From assembly GCF_009208775.1 (NCBI RefSeq), contig NZ_WFLM01000004.1:434001-498000 (forward strand): DNA of 64,000 nucleotides. The letters are read 5' to 3'. Position numbers and translations under genes: made by a program. The notes beneath the pieces are model-generated. The model had not been told where the DNA came from. It saw only the letters and a list, made by a program, of their open reading frames with translations, and ran no database searches. Shown piece by piece: positions 18,500 through 27,988 of the stretch (position 1 is the stretch's first letter; every line of letters begins with the position of its first letter). The stretch comes from Silvanigrella paludirubra. Lineage in GTDB: Bacteria; Bdellovibrionota_B; Oligoflexia; Silvanigrellales; Silvanigrellaceae.

Positions 18500-21052
18500 A
18501 TGAAAAATATGAAATATACCATATTAACAATTCTATCATTAGTTATTCTTATTATATTATATGGGTCATGGAGATATACGATTAGTGTATCTGATAGTAC
18601 ATTTCAAACAGATACAATTCGAATAAAACAAAGCTTTAATCAAGGAATTAAAGCAATGGAAGATGTTTCAACAGCATTTTATGCATTTTCATATCTTGAT
18701 AAAGATATGAATCAGTTTAAATTTGGTAATTTTGCAACTGAATTAATGAAAAAAAATAATTTTTTAAAAAGTGTCAATTTTTATGAATATGTTGAAAAAA
18801 GTAAAAGAACTGAATTTGAAAATAAATTGCAAAAATTAAAACTAGGGAAATCTATTCTTGAAGGAGGAGATGAAGAAAACTCTAAAATAGGTCCATCAGC
18901 AGAGCATGAATTTTATTTACCAGTTATTTTTGTTAACTTAAAAGCAATAGAATCTTCTTATTTTGGATGGGATATTTATTCCGATAAAACAAAAAAAGAA
19001 ACTTTAAATTATATTATTCAAACAAAAAATATTCAGGCTTCTAAAACATTTTTATTAGAAAGTGGGAATGTTGCTATAGAGTTATTTATTCCAGTGTTAG
19101 AATTAAATAATTTAAATAAATTGTCTGGAATTATTGGTGTAACAGTTGATTTAACTCAATTATTAGGCGAGGAGCAATGGAGTAAGGGTGTTGAAATTAC
19201 TTTGACAACAATACTAAGTGGAGAAAAAACTGAAAAGGATATATTTAGAAAAATAGATCCTGAAGTGCAAAATAAAATTATTTTATCTAAACTATATACA
19301 GAAAATTATGTTGAAAAATTTGGTCAAAAATTTGGATTAAAATTTAATCGATTTTTGACAATTGATCGTATTAATTTTGGAATCATATTAATTACTTTGG
19401 TCGGATGTATTATTTTATTCTTATTGTCAATATATTTAATTATTACATATCAAAAGTTAGAAGTAAGTAATTATAAATTAGAAGATGCAAATCAATTTCT
19501 TGAAGAAAGAGTGAAAGAAAGAACTAAAGAATTAGCATTAGCACACTCTGAAATAAAAGAAATATTAGATAATCTAGAAGATGGAGTTATAACTGTATCG
19601 CCAGATCTTATAATTGGAAAAACATATTCTCCCGCAGCTTTAAAAATATTAGGAATTGATAATTTGTATTTGAAAGATCTTAAACATATTTTGTTTTCGC
19701 ATTTAGATAAACACAATGAAGAAGTTTCTAGACACTTATTTACATTAGGTGTTTTAAAGTTTGCCGATGATTTTCAGTGGGGTCTATCTTCAAGTGATTT
19801 ATTAAAAGTAATAAATATAAATATAAATAAAGTCCAAAAAACTTTGTCATTAAAGTATTCTCCCATCTTCTTAAAAGATCAAATTCAAAAAATTGTTCTT
19901 GTGATATCGGATATTACAGAAGTTTTAGCTCTAAGAGCCTCTCTTGCTGCAAAGAATGAAGAAACAAGCCTAAAAGAAACTATCTTAAAAGAGAATTTAT
20001 TTTCAAAACAAGAAAATTTAGTTACATTTTATAAAGAAAATGATTTAAGAGCAGAATCATTGTTAAATTACAATGAAAAATTAAATGAAAATGAAGCTTC
20101 AATCATGTTAAGAGATCTTCATACGATTAAAGGATCAGCAAGGAGTGTTGGATTAAAGTTTCTAGCTAAAAAGGTTCACGTTATTGAAGATGCCTTGGAA
20201 CCAATAAGAATTTCATTAACTAATAAAGAAAAAATTTCATTTGATATTAATAATAAAGAATTAATAAATTTAAATATTCTATATAAAGAGTATAGAGAAA
20301 ATTATAAAAATTTATTTGAAAAAAATAACTCATACAATCCGTCAAAAGTAGCAATTGATATTATAGATTCACTTTTGATTCAAAAAAATAATTCAATTGA
20401 AGATATTATTTCCTGGATATCTCAATTTAAAAGTGACTCTTTTTTTAGTCTAAAAAATTTATTTATTTCATTTAATGATACTTTAAATGAATTGTCTTTA
20501 AATTTAAATAAAAAGATAATTCTTAAACTTCCAAATTGGGATATTTATATGGACAATAAAATTAGTATTTCATTGTCCGAAGCATTTACTCATTCATTAA
20601 GAAACGCTCTTGATCATGGAATTGAAACAATAGAAGAAAGAAAACAGAAAGGAAAAAATGAAGAAGGATTATTATATATGAAATTTGAAGAAATATCTAA
20701 TTCATATCTTTTACAAATAATTGATGATGGGAGAGGTGTTAATCTAAAAAAAGTATATGATATTGCTTTTGAAAAAAAATTAATTTCTAACTCTTTTGAT
20801 TCTTATAAAGAAGAAGATATTATAGATCTACTTTTTGCACCGGGTTTTTCAACGAAAGAAGAAATTTCTGAATTGAGTGGAAGAGGAATAGGGCTTGACG
20901 CTGTGAGAAATTCTTGCCATAAATTTGAAATTAATTGTAAGATTGTTACTAAAAATGGTGAAGGTTCCACTTTTCAATTATTCATTCCTAAAAAATATAT
21001 TAAATTTATGATAAATGAAAGCAATACTCTAAAAGTAATAAAATATATTTAG
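18500..21052 (+). CDS. Membrane sensor kinase with CheA-like HPt and ATPase
   Basis: An 850-residue protein. TM1 lies at about 5-24, followed by a ~260-residue extracytoplasmic CHASE-like sensor region, TM2 at about 292-316 and a coiled coil ('FLEERVKERTKELALAH'). A PAS-like segment follows (about 350-480), then an HPt domain with phosphoacceptor His541 in 'LRDLHTIKGSA'. The C-terminal CheA-type ATPase has an N box ('HSLRNALDHGIE'), G1 ('DDGRGV') and G2 ('SGRGIGLDAV'). The P3 dimerisation and P5 coupling domains of true CheA are absent, so it is a transmembrane CheA/HPt hybrid. No response regulator is adjacent; its partner must be encoded elsewhere. Confidence 0.85.
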   Translation: MKNMKYTILTILSLVILIILYGSWRYTISVSDSTFQTDTIRIKQSFNQGIKAMEDVSTAFYAFSYLDKDMNQFKFGNFATELMKKNNFLKSVNFYEYVEKSKRTEFENKLQKLKLGKSILEGGDEENSKIGPSAEHEFYLPVIFVNLKAIESSYFGWDIYSDKTKKETLNYIIQTKNIQASKTFLLESGNVAIELFIPVLELNNLNKLSGIIGVTVDLTQLLGEEQWSKGVEITLTTILSGEKTEKDIFRKIDPEVQNKIILSKLYTENYVEKFGQKFGLKFNRFLTIDRINFGIILITLVGCIILFLLSIYLIITYQKLEVSNYKLEDANQFLEERVKERTKELALAHSEIKEILDNLEDGVITVSPDLIIGKTYSPAALKILGIDNLYLKDLKHILFSHLDKHNEEVSRHLFTLGVLKFADDFQWGLSSSDLLKVINININKVQKTLSLKYSPIFLKDQIQKIVLVISDITEVLALRASLAAKNEETSLKETILKENLFSKQENLVTFYKENDLRAESLLNYNEKLNENEASIMLRDLHTIKGSARSVGLKFLAKKVHVIEDALEPIRISLTNKEKISFDINNKELINLNILYKEYRENYKNLFEKNNSYNPSKVAIDIIDSLLIQKNNSIEDIISWISQFKSDSFFSLKNLFISFNDTLNELSLNLNKKIILKLPNWDIYMDNKISISLSEAFTHSLRNALDHGIETIEERKQKGKNEEGLLYMKFEEISNSYLLQIIDDGRGVNLKKVYDIAFEKKLISNSFDSYKEEDIIDLLFAPGFSTKEEISELSGRGIGLDAVRNSCHKFEINCKIVTKNGEGSTFQLFIPKKYIKFMINESNTLKVIKYI

Positions 21053-21080
21053 TTTGAATTTTTCAATTTATATTTATATA

Positions 21081-21108
21081 TTGACAAGTTAAAAAATTTT
21101 GCTAGTTT
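21081..21108 (+). promoter_or_regulatory. Candidate sigma70 promoter ahead of the membrane glycosyltransferase
   Basis: A perfect TTGACA (21081-21086) is followed after 16 bases by TAGTTT, a weak -10 element. It lies about 55 bases before the translation start. Only the -35 is convincing. Confidence 0.35.
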
Positions 21109-21165
21109 AAAAAAATTTGACTAATAACTAAGATTTTTTAGTTTGTGTTGAGATGAGGTGTTCTT

Positions 21166-22662
21166 TTGATTAATTTTAAAAAATTTGAATATATAAAAAA
21201 TTTAACTCTATTCCAAAAATTTCTTTTTATTTTTTTAATGATCAGAGCTTTAGCCGCAGTTATAAATTGTTTTTTGCCTTTTGATTTACCTCATATAATT
21301 AGACAAACAGATACCATTTCTGTTGCAATTAGATATTGGTCACGCTGGGCTTATGAGCCTTATTCTGAAAATATTTTTTATCCAGCTGTTCTAAATAGTG
21401 GCCAAAGTTATGGTTTTATGCCAATGGAGTTTCCAATTTTAAATATGGTTACAGCTCCCTTTTTTTTCTTTGGTCCATATTTTGGTAAAATATTAGCTTG
21501 TTTATTTGTTTGTTTTCTCGTTTTATTTTTTACACATATAAATTTAAGAGTTTGGAAAAATATTAAAATATTAGGCATTAGTGCATTTAATATGATTTTA
21601 TTATTCCCTATTTTTTCATTTTCTGCATCAATAGGTTGGAGATTTATCCCCGATTTTATTTCGGTTCAATTATGTTTAATTGCTATTGGCCTTGCTTGGG
21701 AAAAAGTAACTTATATTAAGCCTTTTATTTTAGCGCTTTTAGGGTTATTATTAAAACCTGTTACTGTAGTTGTATTTCCTTTATTTTTACTTAATAAAAA
21801 CATTTTTAAATCGGCATTTAATCTTCTTTGGCTTATACCTGCTACATTACTATCATTTTTATATTATACTAAAGGAATAAGCTATTTAGAAAAATTCAGA
21901 GAAATTCCTACAAATTTTGGTGTTCATAAAGATATTGGTTTATCCTCTTTAAAAGATTTATTTTCACATTTTAATGAATTTTTAGAATTTATTAATTATC
22001 ATCCACTTTTTCCTTATGGAATAGTCTTTGTTTTATTAATATATCTTTTCTATATCTTTAGAAGATTTACTTTTTATCATTTTAAATTATGGATAGTTAT
22101 TGTAATTCAGGTTATTATTATAGGAATACTTGATGGTTCTCATAGTATTGTCCATTTTTATTATTGGTTTGGAATTGCCCCTTCATTTTGTTTATTAGCA
22201 CTTGGTACTTGGGATATTCTTTCTAAAGACTCAAATTATTTCAAAATATTTTTAAAAGTAATATTTTTTGGAATATTTATAGCACGTTTTTTTGAGGTTT
22301 GTTACTTTGATACAAGATTGTTATTTCACTCAGATAGAAGGGTAAATGCGGATGTTCCTTTTGTCGATTGTTTTCTTTTAAAAAATAGAAATCCCGAATT
22401 TCCATGGAATAAAGGTTATGTTTTTATCTCTGAAAATACGGAAGCTCCTTATTTAGGTGCCTGTTTTGGAGAAAGAACGAATTATCCTTCTGAAAACTTA
22501 CAAAACTCTTTTGAAAATCCAAAATTAAAAGATAAGTATAGATATGGATTAATAACAATAAAAACAAAACTTCCGCATCATTGTAATGTAATAGATAGAT
22601 CGGGTAAGGTAGTTATTATAAAATGTGATGAATATACACCGCCAGAAGAAGAATCGGAATAA
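21166..22662 (+). CDS. Multi-pass membrane glycosyltransferase (GT-C/PMT-like)
   Basis: A 498-residue integral membrane protein with about 11-12 hydrophobic spans and a C-terminal extracytoplasmic tail. The first loop contains 'PHIIRQTDTISVAIRYW'; an Arg-Gln-x-Asp motif in the first loop is typical of polyprenyl-phosphate-sugar-dependent GT-C enzymes. It starts at TTG 21166 with GAGGTG upstream. It converges on a GtrB-like glycosyltransferase with only 2 bp between stops. The two could form a donor-maker and donor-user pair that modifies lipid A, O-antigen or proteins. Acceptor unknown. Confidence 0.72.
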   Translation: MINFKKFEYIKNLTLFQKFLFIFLMIRALAAVINCFLPFDLPHIIRQTDTISVAIRYWSRWAYEPYSENIFYPAVLNSGQSYGFMPMEFPILNMVTAPFFFFGPYFGKILACLFVCFLVLFFTHINLRVWKNIKILGISAFNMILLFPIFSFSASIGWRFIPDFISVQLCLIAIGLAWEKVTYIKPFILALLGLLLKPVTVVVFPLFLLNKNIFKSAFNLLWLIPATLLSFLYYTKGISYLEKFREIPTNFGVHKDIGLSSLKDLFSHFNEFLEFINYHPLFPYGIVFVLLIYLFYIFRRFTFYHFKLWIVIVIQVIIIGILDGSHSIVHFYYWFGIAPSFCLLALGTWDILSKDSNYFKIFLKVIFFGIFIARFFEVCYFDTRLLFHSDRRVNADVPFVDCFLLKNRNPEFPWNKGYVFISENTEAPYLGACFGERTNYPSENLQNSFENPKLKDKYRYGLITIKTKLPHHCNVIDRSGKVVIIKCDEYTPPEEESE

Positions 22663-22664
22663 AA

Positions 22665-23633
22665 TTAATTGCCAAACCTGCTTTCTTTATCATTAATAAT
22701 AAATAAAGGCCTTTTTTTCACTTCATCATATATTCTACCAATATATTCTCCCAGTATTCCAATGGTAATTAATTGAATTCCTCCAATAAATAAAATTGTT
22801 ACCATAATACTACTCCAGCCTTGAACGGGAAAACCTTTAATTTGTGAATATACTAAAATAAAAAACCCATAAATAAAGGATAAAAAGGCAACTGTAAAAC
22901 CTAAATAATAGGCACTTTTAAGAGGAGTATTGCTAAAACCAATAATTCCATCCAAAGCTAATTTTATCATTTTTGTAAGAGGATATTTAGTTGTTCCTGC
23001 AAAACTTGCAGATCTTTCATAATAAATTGGAGTTTGTTTTAGTCCTATCCATGGAATCATGCCTCTAATAAAACGATTTTTTTCAGGTAATGAATTGAAT
23101 ATATCCAATGCACGTCTACTCATTAATCTAAAATCACCTGAGTTTAGAGGAATATCACAGTTTGTTAATTTTCTAACAATTATATAAAATAATTTTGCTG
23201 TAATTAATTTAAACCAGGTTTCACCTTCACGGACTGTTCTAACTCCATAAACAATGTCAGAACCTTCTTTCCACATTTCTAGCATTCCTTCTATGACTTC
23301 AGGAGGATCTTGAAGGTCTGCATCAATAGAGATTATTGCATTTCCTTTTGCATGATGTAAGCCTGCACTTAAAGCAATTTGATGACCAAAATTTTTGGCT
23401 AAAGATAAAATAATAAGTTTTCCATTTATTGAATTTTTTTCCAGATTTTCTTTTTCTAGTTGATGTAAAATTTTTAGAGTATTGTCTTTACTGCCATCGT
23501 TTACATATATTATTTCATATTTTAAGTTTCTTTTATCAGCAAGTTTGTTTAGTTCACTAGTTAGCCTTTTATTCGTTTCTATAATGACTTCTTCTTCATT
23601 ATAACAAGGAACAACAATTGAAATAATAGTCAT
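22665..23633 (-). CDS. GtrB/DPM1-like polyprenyl-phosphate glycosyltransferase
   Basis: A 322-residue family 2 glycosyltransferase. The GT-A domain includes 'VVPCYNEEEV', 'YVNDGSKDNT' and the nucleotide/metal motif 'ISIDADLQDPPEV'. Two C-terminal transmembrane helices (about 233-290) follow, as in GtrB, ArnC and bacterial dolichol-phosphate-mannose-synthase homologues. Such enzymes move a sugar from a nucleotide donor to undecaprenyl phosphate on the cytoplasmic face. This would supply a lipid-linked donor for GT-C enzymes such as the convergent neighbour. The sugar is not predictable. Confidence 0.9.
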   Translation of the reverse strand: MTIISIVVPCYNEEEVIIETNKRLTSELNKLADKRNLKYEIIYVNDGSKDNTLKILHQLEKENLEKNSINGKLIILSLAKNFGHQIALSAGLHHAKGNAIISIDADLQDPPEVIEGMLEMWKEGSDIVYGVRTVREGETWFKLITAKLFYIIVRKLTNCDIPLNSGDFRLMSRRALDIFNSLPEKNRFIRGMIPWIGLKQTPIYYERSASFAGTTKYPLTKMIKLALDGIIGFSNTPLKSAYYLGFTVAFLSFIYGFFILVYSQIKGFPVQGWSSIMVTILFIGGIQLITIGILGEYIGRIYDEVKKRPLFIINDKESRFGN

Positions 23634-23700
23634 AAAAATCCTTTAAATAATATTTCATTTTTGGTAAATTTTAAAATAGGTAGGATATAATAAGAAAGTT

Positions 23701-25131
23701 TTATAACCCTGATTGATGTAAACCATTTATAAATCCATTAACAATTGTGGAAGCTGCGTTTGGACCATGCATAGTTGAGCAGGTATCCATATTCTGTGTA
23801 CTATAATTTCCATTTGTCATCAAATAGCCAACATAGTCGTTTGCAGTAGATAATACATAAAATTTACTAATATTTGGGAAATTCTGAGCGAGTAAATCTT
23901 TTAAAGCCATTTTTGTGTCGTAAAGGGGTTCACCTGGAAACATGAAAAAATAGATTCCCCCATAAGAAAACCATGATATTTTAGTTATGTTATTTGTAAT
24001 ATCAGAAGATTTGAGAGAGACAACACTTTCAAAAAAACTTTGAGGAATCCATCCTAAATCAATTCCACAGCCAGAATAATTAATTTGAAAACCAGGTAGA
24101 GTAATAAAAATTGTTCCATAACTTAGAGAAGTAGGCGCTGTTTGATTTACTGCACTTGATAAGTTTACATTTGTAAAGTTATTTGTGAAAGCATTTTTAT
24201 CAGGAGGAGCTACTACTGTTGCATTGCCCACAGTTGCATTAAAAAAAATACAAGTATTAGCTCCTGTTTTACTCTGTAAAGATGTTTCAATATATCCTGC
24301 AAAATCAGCGCTAAATGTTAAATCTTCTGCTCCATACCAAGTCGGATGTCCACTAAAAATCTGAAAGCAGCCCATAGAGTTTGAATTAATATCTTTGAAA
24401 TTTAGAAATAATGAATTTTGATCGACGGGCATTCCAGGAAATCGAGTAAAATTATAACCTGATATAATAGATTCTCCCAAATCAATTGATTGAATGCTGT
24501 TCAAATTATTAATTGACTCTGTCACTGATTGAATAATTTGATCTGCTACAATATTGTAAATACTTGAATTAAATCGATCGCAAACAGCTATTGCCCAAAA
24601 AGGGTTTTCAGCTAATCCAGCCGGTCCAGAATGTGTATGAGTTGCTATAAATTGAACATTTGCATGTGTGAAATTTTTATTTGGAAAATTTTTATTTAGT
24701 AAAGTTAATAATTTTAAATTTAAATCTATTGGAATAGCAACAACATCTAAATCTATTATTAAATAATATGAATCTGAATTATTGTTTTGACCTTTAAATA
24801 ACAATGTTTTTACTCTTGGTTGTTTATCAACATTTAAATATGGTTTGCAATAAGAAGGTCCATTTCCTATATTTACAAAATTAGGGGGAATTAATCTTCT
24901 TAAAGGCGAGCCAAATCCTGTTAAACTTACGGGTTCTGTTGGATATATTGTTCTTGAACTAAAACCTACTTGTAAATTCCCTGCTAAGGTACCAAAGCCA
25001 CCAACGGAGTCAGGAGAAAAAAATAATGCATTAGAGGAATTATTTGAATTAAAGAGAGATTTAGCTAGTTCTATTTGGCATGAATTCAAAAAAAGAATAG
25101 AAAATATAATTAAAATATTTAATTGTATCAT
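23701..25131 (-). CDS. Neutral/alkaline ceramidase-like lipoprotein with altered active site
   Basis: A 476-residue protein with a lipoprotein signal ('LFLNSC', Cys18). The mature part matches the N-terminal catalytic domain of neutral/alkaline ceramidases: 'QVGFSSRTIYPTEPVSLTGFG', the metal-binding 'FIATHTHSGPAG', and 'GHPTWYG'. Family members usually exceed 600 residues and have a C-terminal beta-sandwich, which seems absent. The nucleophile loop normally reading GDVSP is here 'VGNATVVAPP', so the catalytic Ser is not obvious. It may act on other lipids or be non-catalytic. It follows the outer-membrane-like gene by 17 bp, so they likely share a transcript. Confidence 0.72.
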   Translation of the reverse strand: MIQLNILIIFSILFLNSCQIELAKSLFNSNNSSNALFFSPDSVGGFGTLAGNLQVGFSSRTIYPTEPVSLTGFGSPLRRLIPPNFVNIGNGPSYCKPYLNVDKQPRVKTLLFKGQNNNSDSYYLIIDLDVVAIPIDLNLKLLTLLNKNFPNKNFTHANVQFIATHTHSGPAGLAENPFWAIAVCDRFNSSIYNIVADQIIQSVTESINNLNSIQSIDLGESIISGYNFTRFPGMPVDQNSLFLNFKDINSNSMGCFQIFSGHPTWYGAEDLTFSADFAGYIETSLQSKTGANTCIFFNATVGNATVVAPPDKNAFTNNFTNVNLSSAVNQTAPTSLSYGTIFITLPGFQINYSGCGIDLGWIPQSFFESVVSLKSSDITNNITKISWFSYGGIYFFMFPGEPLYDTKMALKDLLAQNFPNISKFYVLSTANDYVGYLMTNGNYSTQNMDTCSTMHGPNAASTIVNGFINGLHQSGL

Positions 25132-25148
25132 AAAAATATTCCAATGCT

Positions 25149-26000
25149 TTAAAAATCAATACCAAAATAAGCATCGGGAAGTGGGCCTGATATTCTGATA
25201 CCATCAAATGTCAAACTCCAGTAGGCAATTCCAAGTCCAAATATAAATGTATTCGCAAATTCTTTTCTATATTTAATTCCAATAGAGTTGTACTCTACAG
25301 AAGCTGTATTTCTTGCGCCTCCAATTTGTCTCCATTCTAAAGGAATACTTTGTAAATAATAAACAAATAATGAAGATATTGTTTTATTTGATGTCTCCGG
25401 TTCAAAGTGATTGTGTATCATTCCTACAGTTAAGTTTGAATCAAAAACATCTCCCCAAATTTGAATGAGTTGATTTGGGCTTAAGTTATATGTTGAGTTG
25501 ATTCCTTGGTTATCCCAAAATTTGTAATTTAAACTTAAAGAAGCAAGCCAATCTCTTTTCTCGCTGCTAAGTTCGTATGTATCCGCAAATCCAAGGCCAA
25601 AAGCGTATTTTTTTTGTCCAATTCCGTTGCTATTTCTGTAGGCTACTTCAGGTACCAGAGAAATGCTTAAATTATTTCTTTCTGAAGGCTTAAAAGCGCA
25701 ATTAAACCCTATTTGAAATACAGAGTAGAGCAGAGGAATTTGATTGACTATAAATAAACAGGGCAATATCTTTGTGTTAAAAATGGACTCCGTAACACCT
25801 AGTCGAATAAATTTAGTTTTTTCATTATTATCTAATAGTTGTACGTCATATGAGGGAAATAAAGTGATTTCCCTTTCATAAGCATAAGCTTCAGGTCTTA
25901 TTAAAAAAAAACTTATTACACCTGTAATAAAACAGATCAGTCTTTTTAAATTAGACTTGAAAAAAGTAAGAAATAAAGTTAGGGGACATACTTCGACCAA
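25149..26000 (-). CDS. Probable outer-membrane beta-barrel protein of unknown function
   Basis: A protein of up to 283 residues. A hydrophobic export segment (about 20-42) ends near 'RPEAYA'. Alternating-residue amphipathic strands follow, and the C-terminus is 'YFGIDF' with a final Phe, as in many outer-membrane barrels. The extreme N-terminus is unusual for a signal peptide, so the true start may lie a little downstream. The 5' end overlaps the rpsF leader on the other strand. The gene is paired with the ceramidase-like lipoprotein, so the two may act together on envelope or exogenous lipids. Function not recognised. Confidence 0.6.
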   Translation of the reverse strand: MVEVCPLTLFLTFFKSNLKRLICFITGVISFFLIRPEAYAYEREITLFPSYDVQLLDNNEKTKFIRLGVTESIFNTKILPCLFIVNQIPLLYSVFQIGFNCAFKPSERNNLSISLVPEVAYRNSNGIGQKKYAFGLGFADTYELSSEKRDWLASLSLNYKFWDNQGINSTYNLSPNQLIQIWGDVFDSNLTVGMIHNHFEPETSNKTISSLFVYYLQSIPLEWRQIGGARNTASVEYNSIGIKYRKEFANTFIFGLGIAYWSLTFDGIRISGPLPDAYFGIDF

Positions 26001-26061
26001 ACTCCTTGCTCCTCATGTCTGGGGCTCAAGTTTTAGTTGCGCGATCCATAAGGAGAATTCT

Positions 26062-26481
26062 ATGCGTGAATACGAAGCAATGATTATTGCTAAGGCTGAC
26101 TTACCTGAACCTGAACTATCCAAGATGGTTTCTAAATGGGAGACTATCATTGGAACAGATGGCGGACAAGTCGTCAAAAAAGAAACTTGGGGCGTCCGTC
26201 GCCTTGCTTATCCAATCAATAAGCAAAATCGCGGTAACTATTTTGTTTACGACATTGCTACAAATCAAGCTAATGTTCATGAACTAGAGCGCGTTTTAAA
26301 ACTAGAAGAAAATGTTCTTCGCTCTATGGTTATTAAACTTGCTGACAACGTAAATGTTGAAGATCGCCGTTTAGAACTTCAAAAACAAGCAGAAGCAGCA
26401 GCTCAAAGAGCAGCAGAAGCCGCTCGTGAAAAAGCTGAGTCCGAATCTCTCGGTGCTCGTAGAGGTCGTGACGACGAATAA
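26062..26481 (+). CDS. rpsF: 30S ribosomal protein S6
   Basis: A 139-residue S6: 'MREYEAMIIAKADLPEPEL' at the start, central 'GVRRLAYPINKQNRGNYFVY' and 'RVLKLEENVLRSMVIKL', then an Ala/Glu/Arg-rich tail. The reading frame extends 35 codons further upstream, but the start is set by AAGGAG at 26050-26055, six bases before the ATG. S6 normally binds S18 in the small-subunit platform. Here rpsR is not in the operon; the next genes are a DUF2232-like membrane protein and rplI. Codon use is more biased than in neighbours, as expected for a highly expressed gene. Confidence 0.97.
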   Translation: MREYEAMIIAKADLPEPELSKMVSKWETIIGTDGGQVVKKETWGVRRLAYPINKQNRGNYFVYDIATNQANVHELERVLKLEENVLRSMVIKLADNVNVEDRRLELQKQAEAAAQRAAEAAREKAESESLGARRGRDDE

Positions 26482-26549
26482 TTAATATTTTTTAAGGTAG
26501 CTTTATTAAAGTAAATCTTAATGAATATGAGTTACAAATTGAGGTTTTC

Positions 26550-27932
26550 ATGACTCAAAAATTAAATAATTCACAAGGCTCAAACCCATTAAAAGGAAAT
26601 AACCAGCCTGTAAAGAAATTTACGCCTGCGTTGTTATTTTCTGGTTTATTTGTGGCTATTAGTTTTACCGTTATGTTAATTCCGCTTGCTATTTTTAATG
26701 TTTCTCAAGTTGCTGCAATATTAGGAAAAAGGGTAGCTTTTTATCTTATGCTTGCTGTTTCATTTGGTTTTATATTATTTGGAAATCTTTTTGGAAGCTA
26801 TGCTTTTGTAATTACAGGGGTATTTGTTTTAATTGCGATTCCTTTTTTTATGTCAGCAATTGCCCTTCGTGAGAAAAAGCGTTCTTGGGTACTTGCTGCC
26901 ATAATTCATTTTATTCCTGCTTTACTTATTTTTGGGATATTTACTTTCGGATTAAATAAAGCTCAATTTGATGAATTTAAAAATAATATTCAACAAAACC
27001 AGGCGCTTGTTTCGCCTGTGACACCTCCTAATTCTTCTCTTGCAGAGAAAAAAGGGGATGAAACTCTTAACAAAAGCACTGAAAAAACTACGATTGATGA
27101 AAACTCAAAACAAGTCTTATCAGATAATTATTCGAAAATTTTAGCAGTCCTTGAAGATTCTGGACAAATGAAAGAATTTCAAGAGCTTATAAATTACACT
27201 CCATGGCAAAGATTAGCTTTTTTGGTTTATGGAGCTGGATCTTTAACTTTTTTGGTTGTTTTGCTTATTTGTTTTGCTAATGTTGTGTTCGTTGATTTTG
27301 GTTTTGAGCAGATTGAGCGTTTAAGAGCTATTGTGAATTATGTTAGAAGAAATTCGGCATCCTTCCCAGGTCAGTTGTTAAACTCTTTATTAGCATTGCC
27401 AATGGTTCGTGCAAACCGTTTGCAAACCCCAATTTTGATAACTCAGCATACTAGCACTCAAAATCACTCTGAGAACAATAAATCGAACTTTTTATCGTTT
27501 TTATGGAAGCCTTTGAGGTCTAAGAATCAGATTCATTGGCAGGGTTATTCTTTTAAATTTGAAGGAAAAAGTCCTTGGGGTTTAAGAGATTTTGCTTTGC
27601 CATTGCCGTTAGCTATTTCTGCCATAGCAGTTGTCGGTGGAATTGCTTTTTGGTATGGAAATCATGAATCTGTACTGACTTTGTTAAAAAATGCTCCATT
27701 TGCCCCGCTTATCGCAATTGCAAGTGTTTTATCATTTATAATGATAGCTATTGTTGCTTTGCAAGGCATGTTTACCATATACAAAAGATTACCAATGTTC
27801 GTTGGTTTAGCATTGATGATTCTTGTTTTGTATTTGAGTAAGTATACCAACGCCCCTTACAGCGTAATTGCTTTGTGTGGTGCTGTTGGACTTTTAGATT
27901 ATGTGTATGATTGGCGTGGGAAAAAAGTTTAA
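26550..27932 (+). CDS. DUF2232-like polytopic membrane protein in the S6-L9 operon
   Basis: A 460-residue protein with about eight hydrophobic spans: a cluster at about 28-138, one at about 223-245, and a cluster at about 345-450. They are split by a polar segment. YybS/DUF2232 proteins sit between S18 and L9 genes in several bacterial groups, and the position here supports that assignment although no sharp motif exists. Its function is unknown. It lies 68 bp after rpsF and 56 bp before rplI, so expression is likely tied to ribosomal protein synthesis. Confidence 0.7.
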   Translation: MTQKLNNSQGSNPLKGNNQPVKKFTPALLFSGLFVAISFTVMLIPLAIFNVSQVAAILGKRVAFYLMLAVSFGFILFGNLFGSYAFVITGVFVLIAIPFFMSAIALREKKRSWVLAAIIHFIPALLIFGIFTFGLNKAQFDEFKNNIQQNQALVSPVTPPNSSLAEKKGDETLNKSTEKTTIDENSKQVLSDNYSKILAVLEDSGQMKEFQELINYTPWQRLAFLVYGAGSLTFLVVLLICFANVVFVDFGFEQIERLRAIVNYVRRNSASFPGQLLNSLLALPMVRANRLQTPILITQHTSTQNHSENNKSNFLSFLWKPLRSKNQIHWQGYSFKFEGKSPWGLRDFALPLPLAISAIAVVGGIAFWYGNHESVLTLLKNAPFAPLIAIASVLSFIMIAIVALQGMFTIYKRLPMFVGLALMILVLYLSKYTNAPYSVIALCGAVGLLDYVYDWRGKKV

Positions 27933-27988
27933 TTTTTTTCGTGCTTATTAAATGAATTTTGTTAATTATATTTAAGAGGGTAATAAAT

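Noticed and set aside
25970-26050. S6:S18-binding leader RNA before rpsF
   Set aside because: A GACAT/ATGTC pairing is possible, but I could not recognise the conserved bulge and loop pattern with confidence.
25957-26061. N-terminal extension of S6 by 35 codons
   Set aside because: The extension has no similarity to S6, and a strong AAGGAG marks the ATG at 26062.
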